Source: Ruminococcus sp. NK3A76
GTDB lineage: Bacteria; Bacillota; Clostridia; Oscillospirales; Ruminococcaceae
NCBI RefSeq assembly: GCF_000686125.1
Contig: NZ_JMMA01000002.1
Location: 3,038,001-3,102,000, forward strand
Direction of reading: 5' to 3'
Length of the DNA stretch: 64,000 bases
Positions 1 to 8,298 of the stretch are shown here, in pieces. The position numbers were made by a program, and so were the translations under genes. The notes below the pieces were generated by a model. That model was not told the DNA's origin and ran no database searches. It saw nothing but the letters and a program-made list of their open reading frames with translations. How positions within the stretch are numbered: the first letter of the stretch is position 1; each line of letters begins with the position of its first letter.

Positions 1-909
1 GGTGTAGTGGCGGTTTTTAAGACCTGATACTTCCGCATAGTTTATGCTTTTTTTGGAAGACCATATCAGGTTCTTTCCGTCTTTGCTGTAAAGCGAACCG
101 TCAATTGACGAAAAATACTTACTACCTTGTCCGACTTCTATTCTTTTTAAGCCCATAGGTTTTACACCCGGGTAACTTTCAAATGCTAACACATTTATTT
201 CTGATAAGCTGTCGGGCAGTTTAATTCTTTTAAGGTTTGTACACCCCTGAAACGCATATCCCTCAATGCTCTTTAAGCTCTCGGGCATCTTTATGGTCTT
301 GACATTTTCACAGCCGTCAAACGCCAAGGGGCAGATAACTTCTATGCCTTCAGGTATCGTTACATTTTCAGGTGCGACCGCAGGAAGACAGCATATGAGC
401 ATTTTGGTATCTTTACTGTAAAGCAACCCGTTGCTGAAAACAAAAGCACTGTTCTCTTTGCCCAAATTAATTGTTTTAAGCTTTTTACATTTGTCAAATG
501 GGTAATCACCGATTATTTTCACACTGTCAGGTATTGTTATACTTGTAAGGTTTTCGCAGCCTGAAAATGCGCCTTGGATAATTTCTGTGATGCCATCAGA
601 GATAGTTATGCTTTCGACCTCATTATGGAAGCCAAAGGCAAGATAGCTGATCTTTGTAACTCGTTTACCATTGATGACCGAAGGTATAGTTACAGACGCC
701 GTATCCTTTTTCGTATATCCGGTTATAATAGCAACACTGTCATCGTTTGATGAGTATTCGTATTCAAAGCCGTCATATGTATCGGTGTATACATAATCCG
801 CCCTCGCCTCTATCTGCGTGCCAAACTCCACAGCCCCCTCCGGCAGCACCGCCGCCGTGCCGAATACCATGCACAGCGCAAGGGCTGATGATAATAATTT
901 CTTTACCAT
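1..909 (-). CDS. BspA-type leucine-rich repeat surface/secreted protein (3' end off window)
   Basis: Reading leftward from an ATG at 909, preceded by an AGGAAG ribosome site, the frame stays open to the window edge. The N-terminus begins MVKKLLSSALALCMVFGTAA, a typical signal peptide. After about residue 50 it has repeated LRR_5/BspA-like units: phrases such as SITIPDSVKIIGDYPFD and TIKMPESLKSIEGYAF recur about every 22-23 residues. Proteins of this type are exported, and many act in adhesion or substrate contact. The C-terminus, with any anchor or dockerin, is outside the window, so the function stays generic. The family call is well supported. Confidence 0.85.
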   Translation of the reverse strand, partial: MVKKLLSSALALCMVFGTAAVLPEGAVEFGTQIEARADYVYTDTYDGFEYEYSSNDDSVAIITGYTKKDTASVTIPSVINGKRVTKISYLAFGFHNEVESITISDGITEIIQGAFSGCENLTSITIPDSVKIIGDYPFDKCKKLKTINLGKENSAFVFSNGLLYSKDTKMLICCLPAVAPENVTIPEGIEVICPLAFDGCENVKTIKMPESLKSIEGYAFQGCTNLKRIKLPDSLSEINVLAFESYPGVKPMGLKRIEVGQGSKYFSSIDGSLYSKDGKNLIWSSKKSINYAEVSGLKNRHYT

Positions 910-1012
910 AAAATAACACTTCCTTCATAATTAATGTAACTTTATTATAGCATATATAATTAAATTCTTCAAGACGAATTTATCCAAAATACTACTTGTA
1001 AAACTGTGAAAA

Positions 1013-1045
1013 TCAAACAAAAACCGCAGACTCACAGCCTGCGGT
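1013..1045 (-). terminator. Intrinsic terminator after rsmG
   Basis: On the minus strand the stem ACCGCAG/CTGCGGT is followed by a T-rich run (TTTTTGTTTG), five bases past the rsmG stop. Confidence 0.75.
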
Positions 1046-1049
1046 CTAT

Positions 1050-1754
1050 TTATTTAACTATCTTCGCCTTTGCCCTCGGATATTTTGCAGGGGTCTCGCT
1101 TACCTTGCGGACGACGATTAGCGTCCTGCCGTCGCCGTTAGGGAGAGTGTATTCTGTCACCTGCTCGGTCTTGCCGCCGAGGCGCTTTATGGCTTCCTTT
1201 GCTTCACCGAGCTCCTCAGCGCCGCTGCTGCCCTTAAGCGCTGTAAACGCACCGCCCACCTTTACAAACGGCAGGCAGTATTCACAGAGCACATACATCG
1301 GCGCTACGGCTCTTGCGCAGGCTATGTCAAAGCTCTCACGCAGCGCTGCATTATGTCCGCCGTCCTCCGCACGGGAGTGTATGCACTCAGCCGAGAGGCC
1401 GCAGCTTTGCGACAGCTCCTGCAAGAACTTTATGCGCTTGTTCAGGCTGTCAAGCAGGGTCAGGGATATATCGTCCCGCATTATCTTTAGCGGACAGGAG
1501 GGAAAGCCTGCCCCCGTGCCGACATCTATCACCTTAGCGCCCTTAGGCACCTCGCACAGCGTGAAGGGGTAAACGCTGTCATAAAAATGCTTGAGCGCTA
1601 TCCCCTCCGGGTCGGTAATGGCGGTGAGGTTTATCTTTTCGTTCCAATCCACGAGCATTTTTGCATACTCGCAAAAGTAAGCATACTGCCCGGGGGTTAT
1701 TGTCATTTTGCCCTTTTCAAACAGAGCAGAGAATTCATTTTCGGGTATAAGCAT
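1050..1754 (-). CDS. rsmG: 16S rRNA (guanine-N7)-methyltransferase RsmG
   Basis: RsmG (GidB) methylates N7 of G527 in 16S rRNA using S-adenosylmethionine. The protein is 234 residues from the ATG at 1754, which has AGGAG at correct spacing; a longer frame to 1781 lacks a ribosome site. The SAM-binding loop GTGAGFP lies at residues 79-85, after the family block DWNEKINLTAI (36-46). It has its own promoter at 1794-1822 and its own terminator. In most Firmicutes it sits next to mnmG; here about 3 kb of unrelated genes separate them. Confidence 0.95.
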   Translation of the reverse strand: MLIPENEFSALFEKGKMTITPGQYAYFCEYAKMLVDWNEKINLTAITDPEGIALKHFYDSVYPFTLCEVPKGAKVIDVGTGAGFPSCPLKIMRDDISLTLLDSLNKRIKFLQELSQSCGLSAECIHSRAEDGGHNAALRESFDIACARAVAPMYVLCEYCLPFVKVGGAFTALKGSSGAEELGEAKEAIKRLGGKTEQVTEYTLPNGDGRTLIVVRKVSETPAKYPRAKAKIVK

Positions 1755-1793
1755 GGCGGTCTCCTTTTTAAAACATATCACTTATTACTTTAG

Positions 1794-1822
1794 ATTATAC
1801 ATCATCGCAAGTGAAATGTCAA
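1794..1822 (-). promoter_or_regulatory. Promoter of rsmG
   Basis: Minus-strand TTGACA (1817-1822), 17-bp spacer, TATAAT (1794-1799). The -35 box overlaps the end of the neighbouring pseudogene. Confidence 0.8.
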
Positions 1823-2315
1823 TCAAATACAAGTGTGAATCCATCATATTCGATATCAGGGTCGCCATAGGAGGTCATGGTCTTTTCAAGTGACTGTTCA
1901 AGCAGCGGATCGTTTTTTAATACGCTTTCAAGCCCTGCGCTGACTGTCACTGTCATAGTAAACTCATCACCAGCCGTGTACTGTGCGGTGTTACTGTCGA
2001 TAATTTCGGTGCCGTTACTGTCTGTCCTTACACCTATAAGCTGCACATCATCGCCGATAGCGTTGTATTCTTTCCACGCTGCAAAGACATTCTGCGGTGT
2101 CATTTCCATAAACTCGACAGCAGCTTCGGTCTGTGCGGCGGTATGGCATTCCATGTGCCGAGATACCCGTCATTCACGCACTCCTCAGCGTCCTCACGGG
2201 CTGAAAGAATGTTCTTGGCAATGCTCATACAGTAATGCCCGTATTTAGTCTTAGTCTCATCAATTGCTCTTTCATCACGCTCCCAGTAAAGCGCTACTAT
2301 GTCCTTGTCTTCCAT
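1819..2315 (-). pseudogene. Decayed ECF-type sigma factor fused to the tail of another gene
   Basis: From 2315 the frame encodes MEDKDIVALYWERDERAIDE, followed by a region 2-like stretch ending NAIPPHRPKLLSS, the start of a sigma-70 (ECF-like) factor. It stops at 2100 after 71 residues, far short of the usual 160-190. A second minus-strand frame takes over (to 1819) and encodes about 100 residues ending in DPDIEYDGFTLVFD, which looks like the C-terminal part of a different downstream protein. The junction near 2110-2117 (TCGAGTTT read on the minus strand) is where an internal deletion could have joined two genes. A ribosome site (GAGGTG) and a promoter (2397-2426) remain, so the remnant may still be transcribed. 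Neither half is likely to work. Confidence 0.6.
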
Positions 2316-2628
2316 CTGCCATGCACCTCGCTTTCGTGTCTTCTATATATATACACAACTTTTATGCTCATTTCTTACGCTGTTTTTACGCAGCCAATTA
2401 TAACACAAATTCACCTTTTTTGACAAGTATGATCGGCAGACATTTTTGCAGCCGCACTGATAGCTGCCGGCGCTGCGGCAGATGCTACGGGCAGCAAGTG
2501 ACAGGCAGCCTTCAATTTTTATGAGAATATTAAATCTTTCACACAGGTGATTTTTGTCTTGCTATCACGGGGAAAATATGCTATAATAACAGCAAGCTAT
2601 TTTAAAAATCTTAAGGAGGGCTTTTCCA
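2316..2628. promoter_or_regulatory. Divergent intergenic region with two promoters
   Basis: Leftward: TTGTCA (2421-2426), 18-bp spacer, TATAAT (2397-2402), serving the sigma remnant. Rightward: TTGCTA (2559-2564), 17-bp spacer, TATAAT (2582-2587), serving the arabinofuranosidase gene. Between them (2440-2510) is a GC-richer Ala-coding-like stretch in the plus frame ending in TGA. It may be a gene remnant but cannot be identified. Confidence 0.6.
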
Positions 2629-4104
2629 ATGAAGGCACTGAAAATGACTATCAACACACGAGACAAAAGATCGCACATAAACCGTGAGATCTACGGCAAC
2701 TTCACCGAGCACTTAGGCAGATGCATATATAATGGTATATACGTCGGTGAGGACAGCGAGATACCCAACACAAGGGGTATCAGAAACGACATAGTAGAGG
2801 CCTTCAAGGAGATAGGTATGCCTGTGCTGCGCTGGCCGGGCGGCTGCTTTGCAGACGAGTATCACTGGCGTGACGGCATCGGCGAAAAATCACAGCGCCC
2901 GAAGATGATAAACACCAACTGGGGCGGCGTGACAGAAGACAACAGCTTCGGCACGCACGAGTTTTTTGACCTGTGCGAGCAGGTGGGCTGCGAGCCTTAC
3001 ATAGCAGGCAACGTCGGCAGCGGCACTGTTGAGGAGCTCTCAAAGTGGGTAGAATACATGACCTCCGACAGCATATGCCCCATGGCAGACGAAAGGCGCA
3101 AAAACGGCAGAGACAAGGCATGGAAATTAAAATACTTAGGCATCGGCAACGAGAACTGGGGCTGCGGAGGCAATATGACGCCCGAATACTATTCCTCGCT
3201 TTACAAGCAGTTCCGCAGCTTTTGCAAGAACCACAGCGGCAACGAGCTCTACCCGATAGCCTGCGGCCCGAGCTCCTCAGACTACAACTGGACAGAGGTA
3301 ATGATGAAGAACCTCAAAGGCGCTTACGGCTGGCAGGCAAAGGGTCTTGCGCTGCACTTTTACTCTATACCCGACTGGAACAACAAGGGCAAGGCGACAG
3401 AGTTTGACGAGGAGGACTATTACAGGCTTCTCGGCACTGTGTATTTCACAGACGAGCTGCTAACACGCCACACCGAGGTCATGAACCGCTACGACCCCGA
3501 GGGCGAGGTAGCGCTTATAGTTGACGAGTGGGGCAACTGGTTCGATGTTGAGGACGGCACAAACCCCGGCTTCCTTTTCCAGCAGAACGCCATGCGTGAT
3601 GCTATAACCGCAGCTATATCCTTAAACACCTTCAACGCTCACTCAAAGCGTGTTAAAATGGCAAACATAGCACAGGCAGTCAACGTGCTCCAGTCGGTGA
3701 TACTCACCGAGGGCGAGGCGCTTGTCAAGACACCGACCTTCTATGTATTCAAGCTCTTCAAGGGTCATCAGGAGGGCGAGCTCGTTTACAGCCACATTGA
3801 AAACGAGACTGTAAGCAGCTTCAACGTGCCTGCTGTTTCGCAGAGCGTGTCGGTAAAGGACGGCGTGATGACAGTTACTCTTTCTAACTGCTCGCTTACA
3901 GAGAGCTATGAGATAGAGGCTGACATATTGGGCTTTGATGCAAAGACAGCAGATGCTGAGATAATAACTGCCGAGGTACACGCCTTCAACGACTTTAACA
4001 AGCCCGAGCAGGTGACAGCAAAGGCTTACGATGCGCAGATAGTTGACGGCAGGCTCAAGGTAACTCTCCCTGCCTGCTCGGTAGTTGCTGTCACGGTAAA
4101 ATGA
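2629..4104 (+). CDS. abfA: Alpha-L-arabinofuranosidase, GH51
   Basis: Removes terminal alpha-L-arabinofuranosyl residues from arabinan, arabinoxylan or their oligosaccharides. The length (491 residues) is normal for GH51. The acid/base Glu is in GIGNENWGCGG (about residue 175) and the nucleophile in VDEWGNWF (about residue 300); LRWPGGCFADEYHWRDGIG near 67-85 is a GH51 signature. There is no signal peptide, so the enzyme is probably intracellular and acts on imported oligosaccharides. AGGAGG precedes the ATG and a promoter lies at 2559-2587. The stop overlaps the next start (ATGA), so it is the first gene of a short operon. Confidence 0.95.
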   Translation: MKALKMTINTRDKRSHINREIYGNFTEHLGRCIYNGIYVGEDSEIPNTRGIRNDIVEAFKEIGMPVLRWPGGCFADEYHWRDGIGEKSQRPKMINTNWGGVTEDNSFGTHEFFDLCEQVGCEPYIAGNVGSGTVEELSKWVEYMTSDSICPMADERRKNGRDKAWKLKYLGIGNENWGCGGNMTPEYYSSLYKQFRSFCKNHSGNELYPIACGPSSSDYNWTEVMMKNLKGAYGWQAKGLALHFYSIPDWNNKGKATEFDEEDYYRLLGTVYFTDELLTRHTEVMNRYDPEGEVALIVDEWGNWFDVEDGTNPGFLFQQNAMRDAITAAISLNTFNAHSKRVKMANIAQAVNVLQSVILTEGEALVKTPTFYVFKLFKGHQEGELVYSHIENETVSSFNVPAVSQSVSVKDGVMTVTLSNCSLTESYEIEADILGFDAKTADAEIITAEVHAFNDFNKPEQVTAKAYDAQIVDGRLKVTLPACSVVAVTVK

Positions 4105-4352
4105 GTGTGATATGCAGGCGATGCCTGCTTGAAGATATGCAGGGTGATGAGCTCTACCGCTCGGTGCAGGAGCGCATTTCCCTGTTGGACGAGTCAGTCA
4201 GGACAGACAAGCGCACCTACGCCGAAAGGCTTGAAAAGTGCAGAAGCTGCGACGAGCTGACAAACGGTATGTGCGCTCTTTGCGGCTGCTTTGCCGAGCT
4301 TCGTGCAGCGAAAAAGGATATGCACTGCCCCGGTAAACAGAAGCTGTGGTAG
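4101..4352 (+). CDS. Small cysteine-rich protein (DUF6171-like)
   Basis: 83 residues with CRRC near the start and CRSCDELTNGMCALCGC in the second half, a likely metal-binding cluster. It resembles the DUF6171 family of Clostridia, which has no known function. Its ATG overlaps the abfA stop, so translation is probably coupled; whether the roles are linked is unknown. Confidence 0.7.
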   Translation: MSVICRRCLLEDMQGDELYRSVQERISLLDESVRTDKRTYAERLEKCRSCDELTNGMCALCGCFAELRAAKKDMHCPGKQKLW

Positions 4353-4376
4353 TGCGGCCGGTCAACAGGAGACATT

Positions 4377-4667
4377 ATGAAAACAAACATCATTCGCACA
4401 CTTTCCGTTGTAACAAATCTGCTTATCGGCGCAGTTTCGGTGATATTCTATGCTGTGTTTTACGGCTTTGTTTTCGACAAAGAAGATGTAAAAGACCACA
4501 GCATTCAGCTCGGCAGTTTCACGCTGCTTATGTGGCTTTTCATACTGCTTGCGCCAAACCTTTTATTCAGGATACTTGGCTTGGACAAAAAGCGTGATAT
4601 GCTCACTTTTCAGCTTATCCCGTTGATTGTCGGGGCGGGCGTATATACTCTTTACAGCGTATTCTGA
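4377..4667 (+). CDS. Small membrane protein, unknown function
   Basis: 96 residues with three probable membrane segments (about 10-32, 47-66 and 76-95) joined by short polar loops. An AGGAG-like site precedes the ATG, 24 bp after the previous stop. No family is recognised. It is probably the last gene of the abfA operon. Confidence 0.6.
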   Translation: MKTNIIRTLSVVTNLLIGAVSVIFYAVFYGFVFDKEDVKDHSIQLGSFTLLMWLFILLAPNLLFRILGLDKKRDMLTFQLIPLIVGAGVYTLYSVF

Positions 4668-4684
4668 TTTTACAGAATTATTTA

Positions 4685-4858
4685 AGGCAACACCGCACGA
4701 AGATTGTGCGCAAATTGCGCAGTCAGCTTTTTCGTCAGATTGCACAGATTTTTCGAAGGAATACTACCGTATTTCAAGGAAAAAATGTGTAATATGACGG
4801 AAAAGATGCAAGTAAGTTGCGTACAAAGCCTTCAGGCGGTCTTTGTGCGGTGTTGCCT
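4685..4858 (+). repeat. MITE-like palindromic element, copy 1
   Basis: 174 bp bounded by AGGCAACACCGCAC and its complement GTGCGGTGTTGCCT. Almost the whole element can fold on itself, with the centre near GGAATACTACCGTATTTC. Near-identical to copy 2 (21053-21225), diverged from copy 3 (36047-36220) and copy 4 (56946-57139). It carries no coding capacity, so it would need a transposase in trans. Confidence 0.85.
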
Positions 4859-4867
4859 AAAAAAAAT

Positions 4868-4905
4868 AAGGCGATGCTTTTGCAAAAAGAAAGCATCGCC
4901 TTGTT
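4868..4905 (-). terminator. Intrinsic terminator of the mnmG operon
   Basis: On the minus strand the stem AAGGCGATGCTTT/AAAGCATCGCCTT is followed by ATTTTTTTT, just after the 4912-5103 gene and directly beside the MITE. Confidence 0.85.
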
Positions 4906-4911
4906 GTATTT

Positions 4912-5103
4912 TCAGTTTTGTTTTCTTACCACGCCGTACTCATCATCGAGCCTGTAATAAGGGCAGACGTAGTCGGAATGATTGAGCAGCCTGTAGTATT
5001 CGTCCTCGTCTAAGTTGACAAGGCAGGTGTATTCCTCGTAGTCCTCGTCGTAAACGAAGTTTACACAGGAATTGCAGTCGGTCGAGCGTTTTTTAGCCGT
5101 CAT
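4912..5103 (-). CDS. Small acidic Cys-containing protein (DUF6472-like)
   Basis: 63 residues with four cysteines in pairs: CNSC near residue 10, then [14 protein letters not shown] and DYVCPYY further on. The pattern and length match the DUF6472-type proteins often found just after mnmG in Ruminococcus-like genomes. It overlaps the mnmG stop by 11 bp, so it is co-transcribed and probably translationally coupled. No function is known. Confidence 0.75.
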   Translation of the reverse strand: MTAKKRSTDCNSCVNFVYDEDYEEYTCLVNLDEDEYYRLLNHSDYVCPYYRLDDEYGVVRKQN

Positions 5104-6985
5104 TCCTGCCGCCCCTTTCCTCGTGCGTCAGCCATATCAGCAGCACATTCACATCGGCAGGGTTTACCCCCGATATCCTGCTTGCCTGCCCGACTGATAA
5201 CGGGCGCATCTTGTTTAGCTTCTCGGCTGCCTCTAACCTCAGGCCTGTCACTGTGCTGTAGTCGATGCCCTCGGGCAGCTTTTTCTCCTCTAACTTTCGC
5301 ATAGCCTCGACCTGTTCGAGCTGTATCTTGATATAGCCCTCGTACTTGATGTTGAGCTCTGCCTGCTCCTTTACTTCATCGGGCAGCTCTTTCCGCTCGG
5401 GGTCAAAGGGTCTTAGTCCCTCATATGTCACCTCGGGGCGCTTTAACAGCTGCGAGAGCTTGATGCCTGTTGACAGCGGCTCTGTGCCTATGCTCTCCAA
5501 ATACTCGTTTATGCCGCTGTTTGGCGAGAGGTTTACAGTTTTGAGCCTTGCAGTCTCTTTTTCAATAAGCTCCTTCTTTATAAGGAACGCCTGATATCTT
5601 TCATCGCTTATAAGCCCAACCCTGTGGCCGTGCTCGGTCAGGCGCAGGTCAGCATTGTCCTCACGCAGGAGCAGGCGGTATTCGCTTCGTGATGTAAGCA
5701 TTCTGTATGGGTCAGAGCAGCCCTTTGTAACAAGGTCATCAATAAGCGTGCCTGTGTAGGAGGAAGCCCTGTCGAGCACGAGCGGCGGCTCGCCCTTTAT
5801 CTTCAAGGAAGCGTTTATGCCGGCGATAAGCCCCTGTGCGGCAGCCTCCTCATAGCCGGAGGTGCCGTTGAACTGCCCTGCGCCGTAAAGCCCCTCGAAA
5901 GCCTTGAATTCAAGTGTCGCAAGCAGCTCGGTCGGGTCGCAGCAGTCATATTCTATAGCGTAGGCGTTACGCATTATCTCGACGTGCTCTAAGCCCTTTA
6001 TCGTGTGCAGAAAATCAAGCTGCACCGCCTCAGGGAGAGATGAGCTCATTCCCTGGAGATAATACTCCTCAGTGTCAAGACCCATAGGCTCGATAAACAG
6101 CTGATGTCTCGGCTTGTCAGCAAAGCGCATTATCTTGTCTTCAATAGAGGGGCAGTAGCGAGGGCCTATAGCATCTATTCGCCCCGAATATATAGGCGAG
6201 AGGTGTATATTGTCCTTTATGACCTTGTGCGTCTCGGCATTTGTGTATGCAACATAGCAGGAGACGGTGTTTTTAAGCTCCCCTGTCGTCTCAAACGAGA
6301 ATGGCTGTATCTTCTCATCGCCGTCCTGTCTTTCCAAAAGCTCAAAGTCGATAGAGCGCTTGTGTACTCTTGCAGGCGTGCCTGTCTTGAAGCGGCGGAT
6401 AGTCATTCCCTGAGCCTTTAAGCAGTCGGTGAGCTTTTCGGCAGGGTTTGTCGCATCAGGGCCGCTCTTGTAGGAAACAGCCCCTACGTGTATCATGCCG
6501 CCGAGGTAAGTTCCGCTTGCGATTATAGCCGCCTTGCACTCATACTCAGTGCCGAGCTTTGTGCGCACGCCGACGACCTTTTTATCCTCAAACAGTATAT
6601 CGGTTATCTCGGCCTGCTTAAGGTAGAGATTATCCTGCTTCTCTATTGTGTGCTTCATAAGGTTATGGTAAGCCACCCTGTCTATCTGCGCACGCAGGCT
6701 GTGAACAGCAGGGCCTTTGCCACGGTTTAGTATCCTGCTTTGCAGGAATGTCTTGTCCGCCGCCTTGCCCATCTCACCGCCCAGAGCATCTATCTCACGC
6801 ACGAGATGCCCCTTGGCAGTACCGCCTATAGAGGGGTTGCAGGGCATATTAGCAACACCGTCGAGCGTTATCGTAAAGAGCGCCGTTTTAAGCCCGAGCC
6901 TTGCTGCGGCAAGAGCCGCCTCGCACCCTGCATGGCCTGCGCCTATTACGCATATGTCGAAATATTCACGTTTTAGTTCAGTCAT
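5093..6985 (-). CDS. mnmG: tRNA uridine-5-carboxymethylaminomethyl modification enzyme MnmG
   Basis: The FAD subunit of the MnmE-MnmG complex, which makes the cmnm5 modification of U34 in several tRNAs. At 630 residues it is full length. The FAD-binding [10 protein letters not shown] is at 15-24; a second signature, [15 protein letters not shown], at 274-288 contains the conserved Cys278; [21 protein letters not shown] lies near 365-385. Its partner mnmE is not in the window. No consensus promoter is seen just upstream on the minus strand: the 24 bp before the start abut the antisense-RNA promoter of TA locus 1. mnmG may therefore depend on transcription from the toxin promoter at 7283-7311. 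Confidence 0.96.
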   Translation of the reverse strand: MTELKREYFDICVIGAGHAGCEAALAAARLGLKTALFTITLDGVANMPCNPSIGGTAKGHLVREIDALGGEMGKAADKTFLQSRILNRGKGPAVHSLRAQIDRVAYHNLMKHTIEKQDNLYLKQAEITDILFEDKKVVGVRTKLGTEYECKAAIIASGTYLGGMIHVGAVSYKSGPDATNPAEKLTDCLKAQGMTIRRFKTGTPARVHKRSIDFELLERQDGDEKIQPFSFETTGELKNTVSCYVAYTNAETHKVIKDNIHLSPIYSGRIDAIGPRYCPSIEDKIMRFADKPRHQLFIEPMGLDTEEYYLQGMSSSLPEAVQLDFLHTIKGLEHVEIMRNAYAIEYDCCDPTELLATLEFKAFEGLYGAGQFNGTSGYEEAAAQGLIAGINASLKIKGEPPLVLDRASSYTGTLIDDLVTKGCSDPYRMLTSRSEYRLLLREDNADLRLTEHGHRVGLISDERYQAFLIKKELIEKETARLKTVNLSPNSGINEYLESIGTEPLSTGIKLSQLLKRPEVTYEGLRPFDPERKELPDEVKEQAELNIKYEGYIKIQLEQVEAMRKLEEKKLPEGIDYSTVTGLRLEAAEKLNKMRPLSVGQASRISGVNPADVNVLLIWLTHEERGGRNDG

Positions 6986-7043
6986 TTTTATTCAGTCCTT
7001 AAAAGCTATTGACATTTTTGTTTTTTCGTGCTATAATTATAGA

Positions 7044-7140
7044 CAACAAAGAGGCGCTCGTGATAAACGGTCTGCCTCCAATGGTTTAGTTATTATGTAA
7101 TAACCGCCTTATGTGGAAGTGAGGCGGTTATTTCTTTTTA
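7044..7140 (+). ncRNA. Candidate antitoxin RNA, TA locus 1
   Basis: A perfect promoter (TTGACA 7009-7014, 17 bp, TATAAT 7032-7037) starts a short rightward transcript near 7044. The stem TAACCGCCT/AGGCGGTTA (7101-7130) plus TTTCTTTTTA ends it at about 7140. It runs opposite to the toxin gene, overlapping its last codons and the shared hairpin. It also carries GCCTCC (7074-7079), which can pair with the toxin's GGAGG ribosome site. Confidence 0.65.
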
Positions 7141-7217
7141 TTGCTGTAAATATCAACAACAAGAGCTATGATGTTTGTTATAAGCAAGAGCAATGTCAAT
7201 ACTTCGATAACACTCAT
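7128..7217 (-). CDS. Small hydrophobic holin-like toxin, TA locus 1
   Basis: 29 residues starting MSVIEVLTLLLLITNIIALV, then an acidic/polar turn and a KKK tail: one membrane segment with a basic C-terminus, resembling the putative holin-like (Hol_Tox) and TxpA-type type I toxins. GGAGGTGAG sits just before the ATG. Its promoter (7283-7311) gives a leader of about 60 nt. It faces a convergent antisense RNA and has a paralogue at 8073-8162 with 25 of 29 identical residues. Such peptides depolarise membranes when over-produced; that role here is inferred from architecture. Confidence 0.7.
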   Translation of the reverse strand: MSVIEVLTLLLLITNIIALVVDIYSNKKK

Positions 7218-7269
7218 CTTTTCTCACCTCCGTTTCCGGAGGAAGATCAAAACCGCTTACCGTTTTACG

Positions 7270-7311
7270 AACGCCTGTGACCATTATACGACAGGCGTTT
7301 TGTTTTGTCAA
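7270..7311 (-). promoter_or_regulatory. Toxin promoter of TA locus 1 with flanking inverted repeat
   Basis: Minus-strand TTGACA (7306-7311), 17 bp, TATAAT (7283-7288). A perfect 9-bp inverted repeat, AACGCCTGT (7270-7278) and ACAGGCGTT (7291-7299), brackets the -10 box. The locus 2 toxin promoter has the same layout with a different arm sequence. Confidence 0.7.
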
Positions 7312-7313
7312 AC

Positions 7314-7931
7314 TTATCCGCTTATATACTCCCTCACCCTGAGCCTTATGCCTGCCTTGTCTGCAAGCTGGCGTGAGAGCTCTATCTTGTCCTCACCGAT
7401 AACATCAACTACCGTGAACATCACCTCGGGAACGTACTTCTTTACCTCCTGCGCAAACTCAAACATCGCAGCAAAGCAGTCAACGTCCTTGAAAGAGGGG
7501 CGTGTCACCTCGTCATACTCCTCCTTGGTGGGGGCATTTAGACTAACAGAAACGCTGTCAAGCCTGCCCTTGAGCTCGGGCTCTATGCGCCTTTTGTTTA
7601 TGATGTTGCCAAGGCCGTTGGTGTTGAGCCTTGTTTTGATGCTGCTGATGCTCTTTATATAGTCAGCAACTCTGAGCATAGTTTCAAGCTCACAGGTCGG
7701 CTCGCCGTAGCCGCAGAAGACCACCTCGCTGTATTTTGCAAGGTCTCTTGTCTTTATGCTCTCAATAAGCTCATCGGCGCTCGGCTGATGCTCAAGCCAC
7801 AGAGGGTCAGAGCCGTAAGCCCCGTCGCCGTTGTTTCTTATGCAGAAGGTGCAGTTGCAGGGGCATTTGTTTGTCACGTTGACATAAAGTCCGCTGCCCA
7901 CCTCGTAGGTAAGTGTCATTGATCTTTTCAT
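7314..7931 (-). CDS. TatD-associated type radical SAM protein (TIGR04038-like)
   Basis: 205 residues. The iron-sulfur motif is in NKCPCNCTFC, giving CX3CX2C with Cys23, Cys27 and Cys30 (Cys25 is extra). It is followed by FCGYGEPTCELE, the SAM-binding GEP region, and NTNGLGN. The short length and sequence fit the radical SAM family often linked to tatD, but no tatD is adjacent here. The reaction is unknown. It is flanked on both sides by the two toxin loci; the locus 2 antisense promoter begins 24 bp upstream of its start, so its own promoter is unclear. Confidence 0.85.
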   Translation of the reverse strand: MKRSMTLTYEVGSGLYVNVTNKCPCNCTFCIRNNGDGAYGSDPLWLEHQPSADELIESIKTRDLAKYSEVVFCGYGEPTCELETMLRVADYIKSISSIKTRLNTNGLGNIINKRRIEPELKGRLDSVSVSLNAPTKEEYDEVTRPSFKDVDCFAAMFEFAQEVKKYVPEVMFTVVDVIGEDKIELSRQLADKAGIRLRVREYISG

Positions 7932-7989
7932 TTTTTATCTTCCTCTCAAATTTATTGACAAATGCGTTTTTGCGTGGTATAATATAGAT

Positions 7990-8085
7990 AACAAAGAGGT
8001 GCCTGCGGCAAGCGGTCACCCCCTGAAGTCAATTATTATGTATAATAACCGCCTTATGTAGGAGTGAGGCGGTTATTTCTTTTTG
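7990..8085 (+). ncRNA. Candidate antitoxin RNA, TA locus 2
   Basis: Promoter TTGACA (7955-7960), 17 bp, TATAAT (7978-7983). Terminator stem TAACCGCCT/AGGCGGTTA (8046-8075), then TTTCTTTTTG. The RNA contains TCACCCCCT (8016-8024), also present at 8169-8177 over the toxin ribosome site, so it can pair without mismatch with the toxin's GGGGGTGA. The first transcribed bases are close to those of locus 1. Confidence 0.65.
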
Positions 8086-8162
8086 TTATTATAGATCTCA
8101 ACAAAAAGGGCTGAAATGTTTGTTATGAGTAACAGCAAAGTCAGTACCTCGATAACGCTCAT
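8073..8162 (-). CDS. Small hydrophobic holin-like toxin, TA locus 2
   Basis: 29 residues beginning MSVIEVLTLLLLITNISALF and ending NNKKK, a paralogue of the 7128-7217 peptide. The ribosome site GGGGGTGAGG is 6-7 bp before the ATG. The mRNA leader is long (about 140 nt from 8305) and can form hairpins such as GGAGTGTCC/GGACACTCC and TCGCCGAT/ATCGGCGA, which could delay ribosome loading. Toxin identity is inferred from the paralogue, the membrane segment and the convergent antisense RNA. Confidence 0.7.
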   Translation of the reverse strand: MSVIEVLTLLLLITNISALFVEIYNNKKK

Positions 8163-8298
8163 TTTTCCTCACCCCCTTTCAAAAGATCGGGGGTTATATT
8201 TGACCGCCTACGCTATGTAGAGTTTTATGGTTTTGCTTGCAAAATCGCCGATGAAATCGGCGAAATAAAACTCTGGAGTGTCCGTAAGGACACTCCAT

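Noticed and set aside
2441-2512. An Ala-rich plus-strand coding-like stretch
   Set aside because: No start codon or ribosome site and no recognisable domain; kept only as a remark in the intergenic entry.
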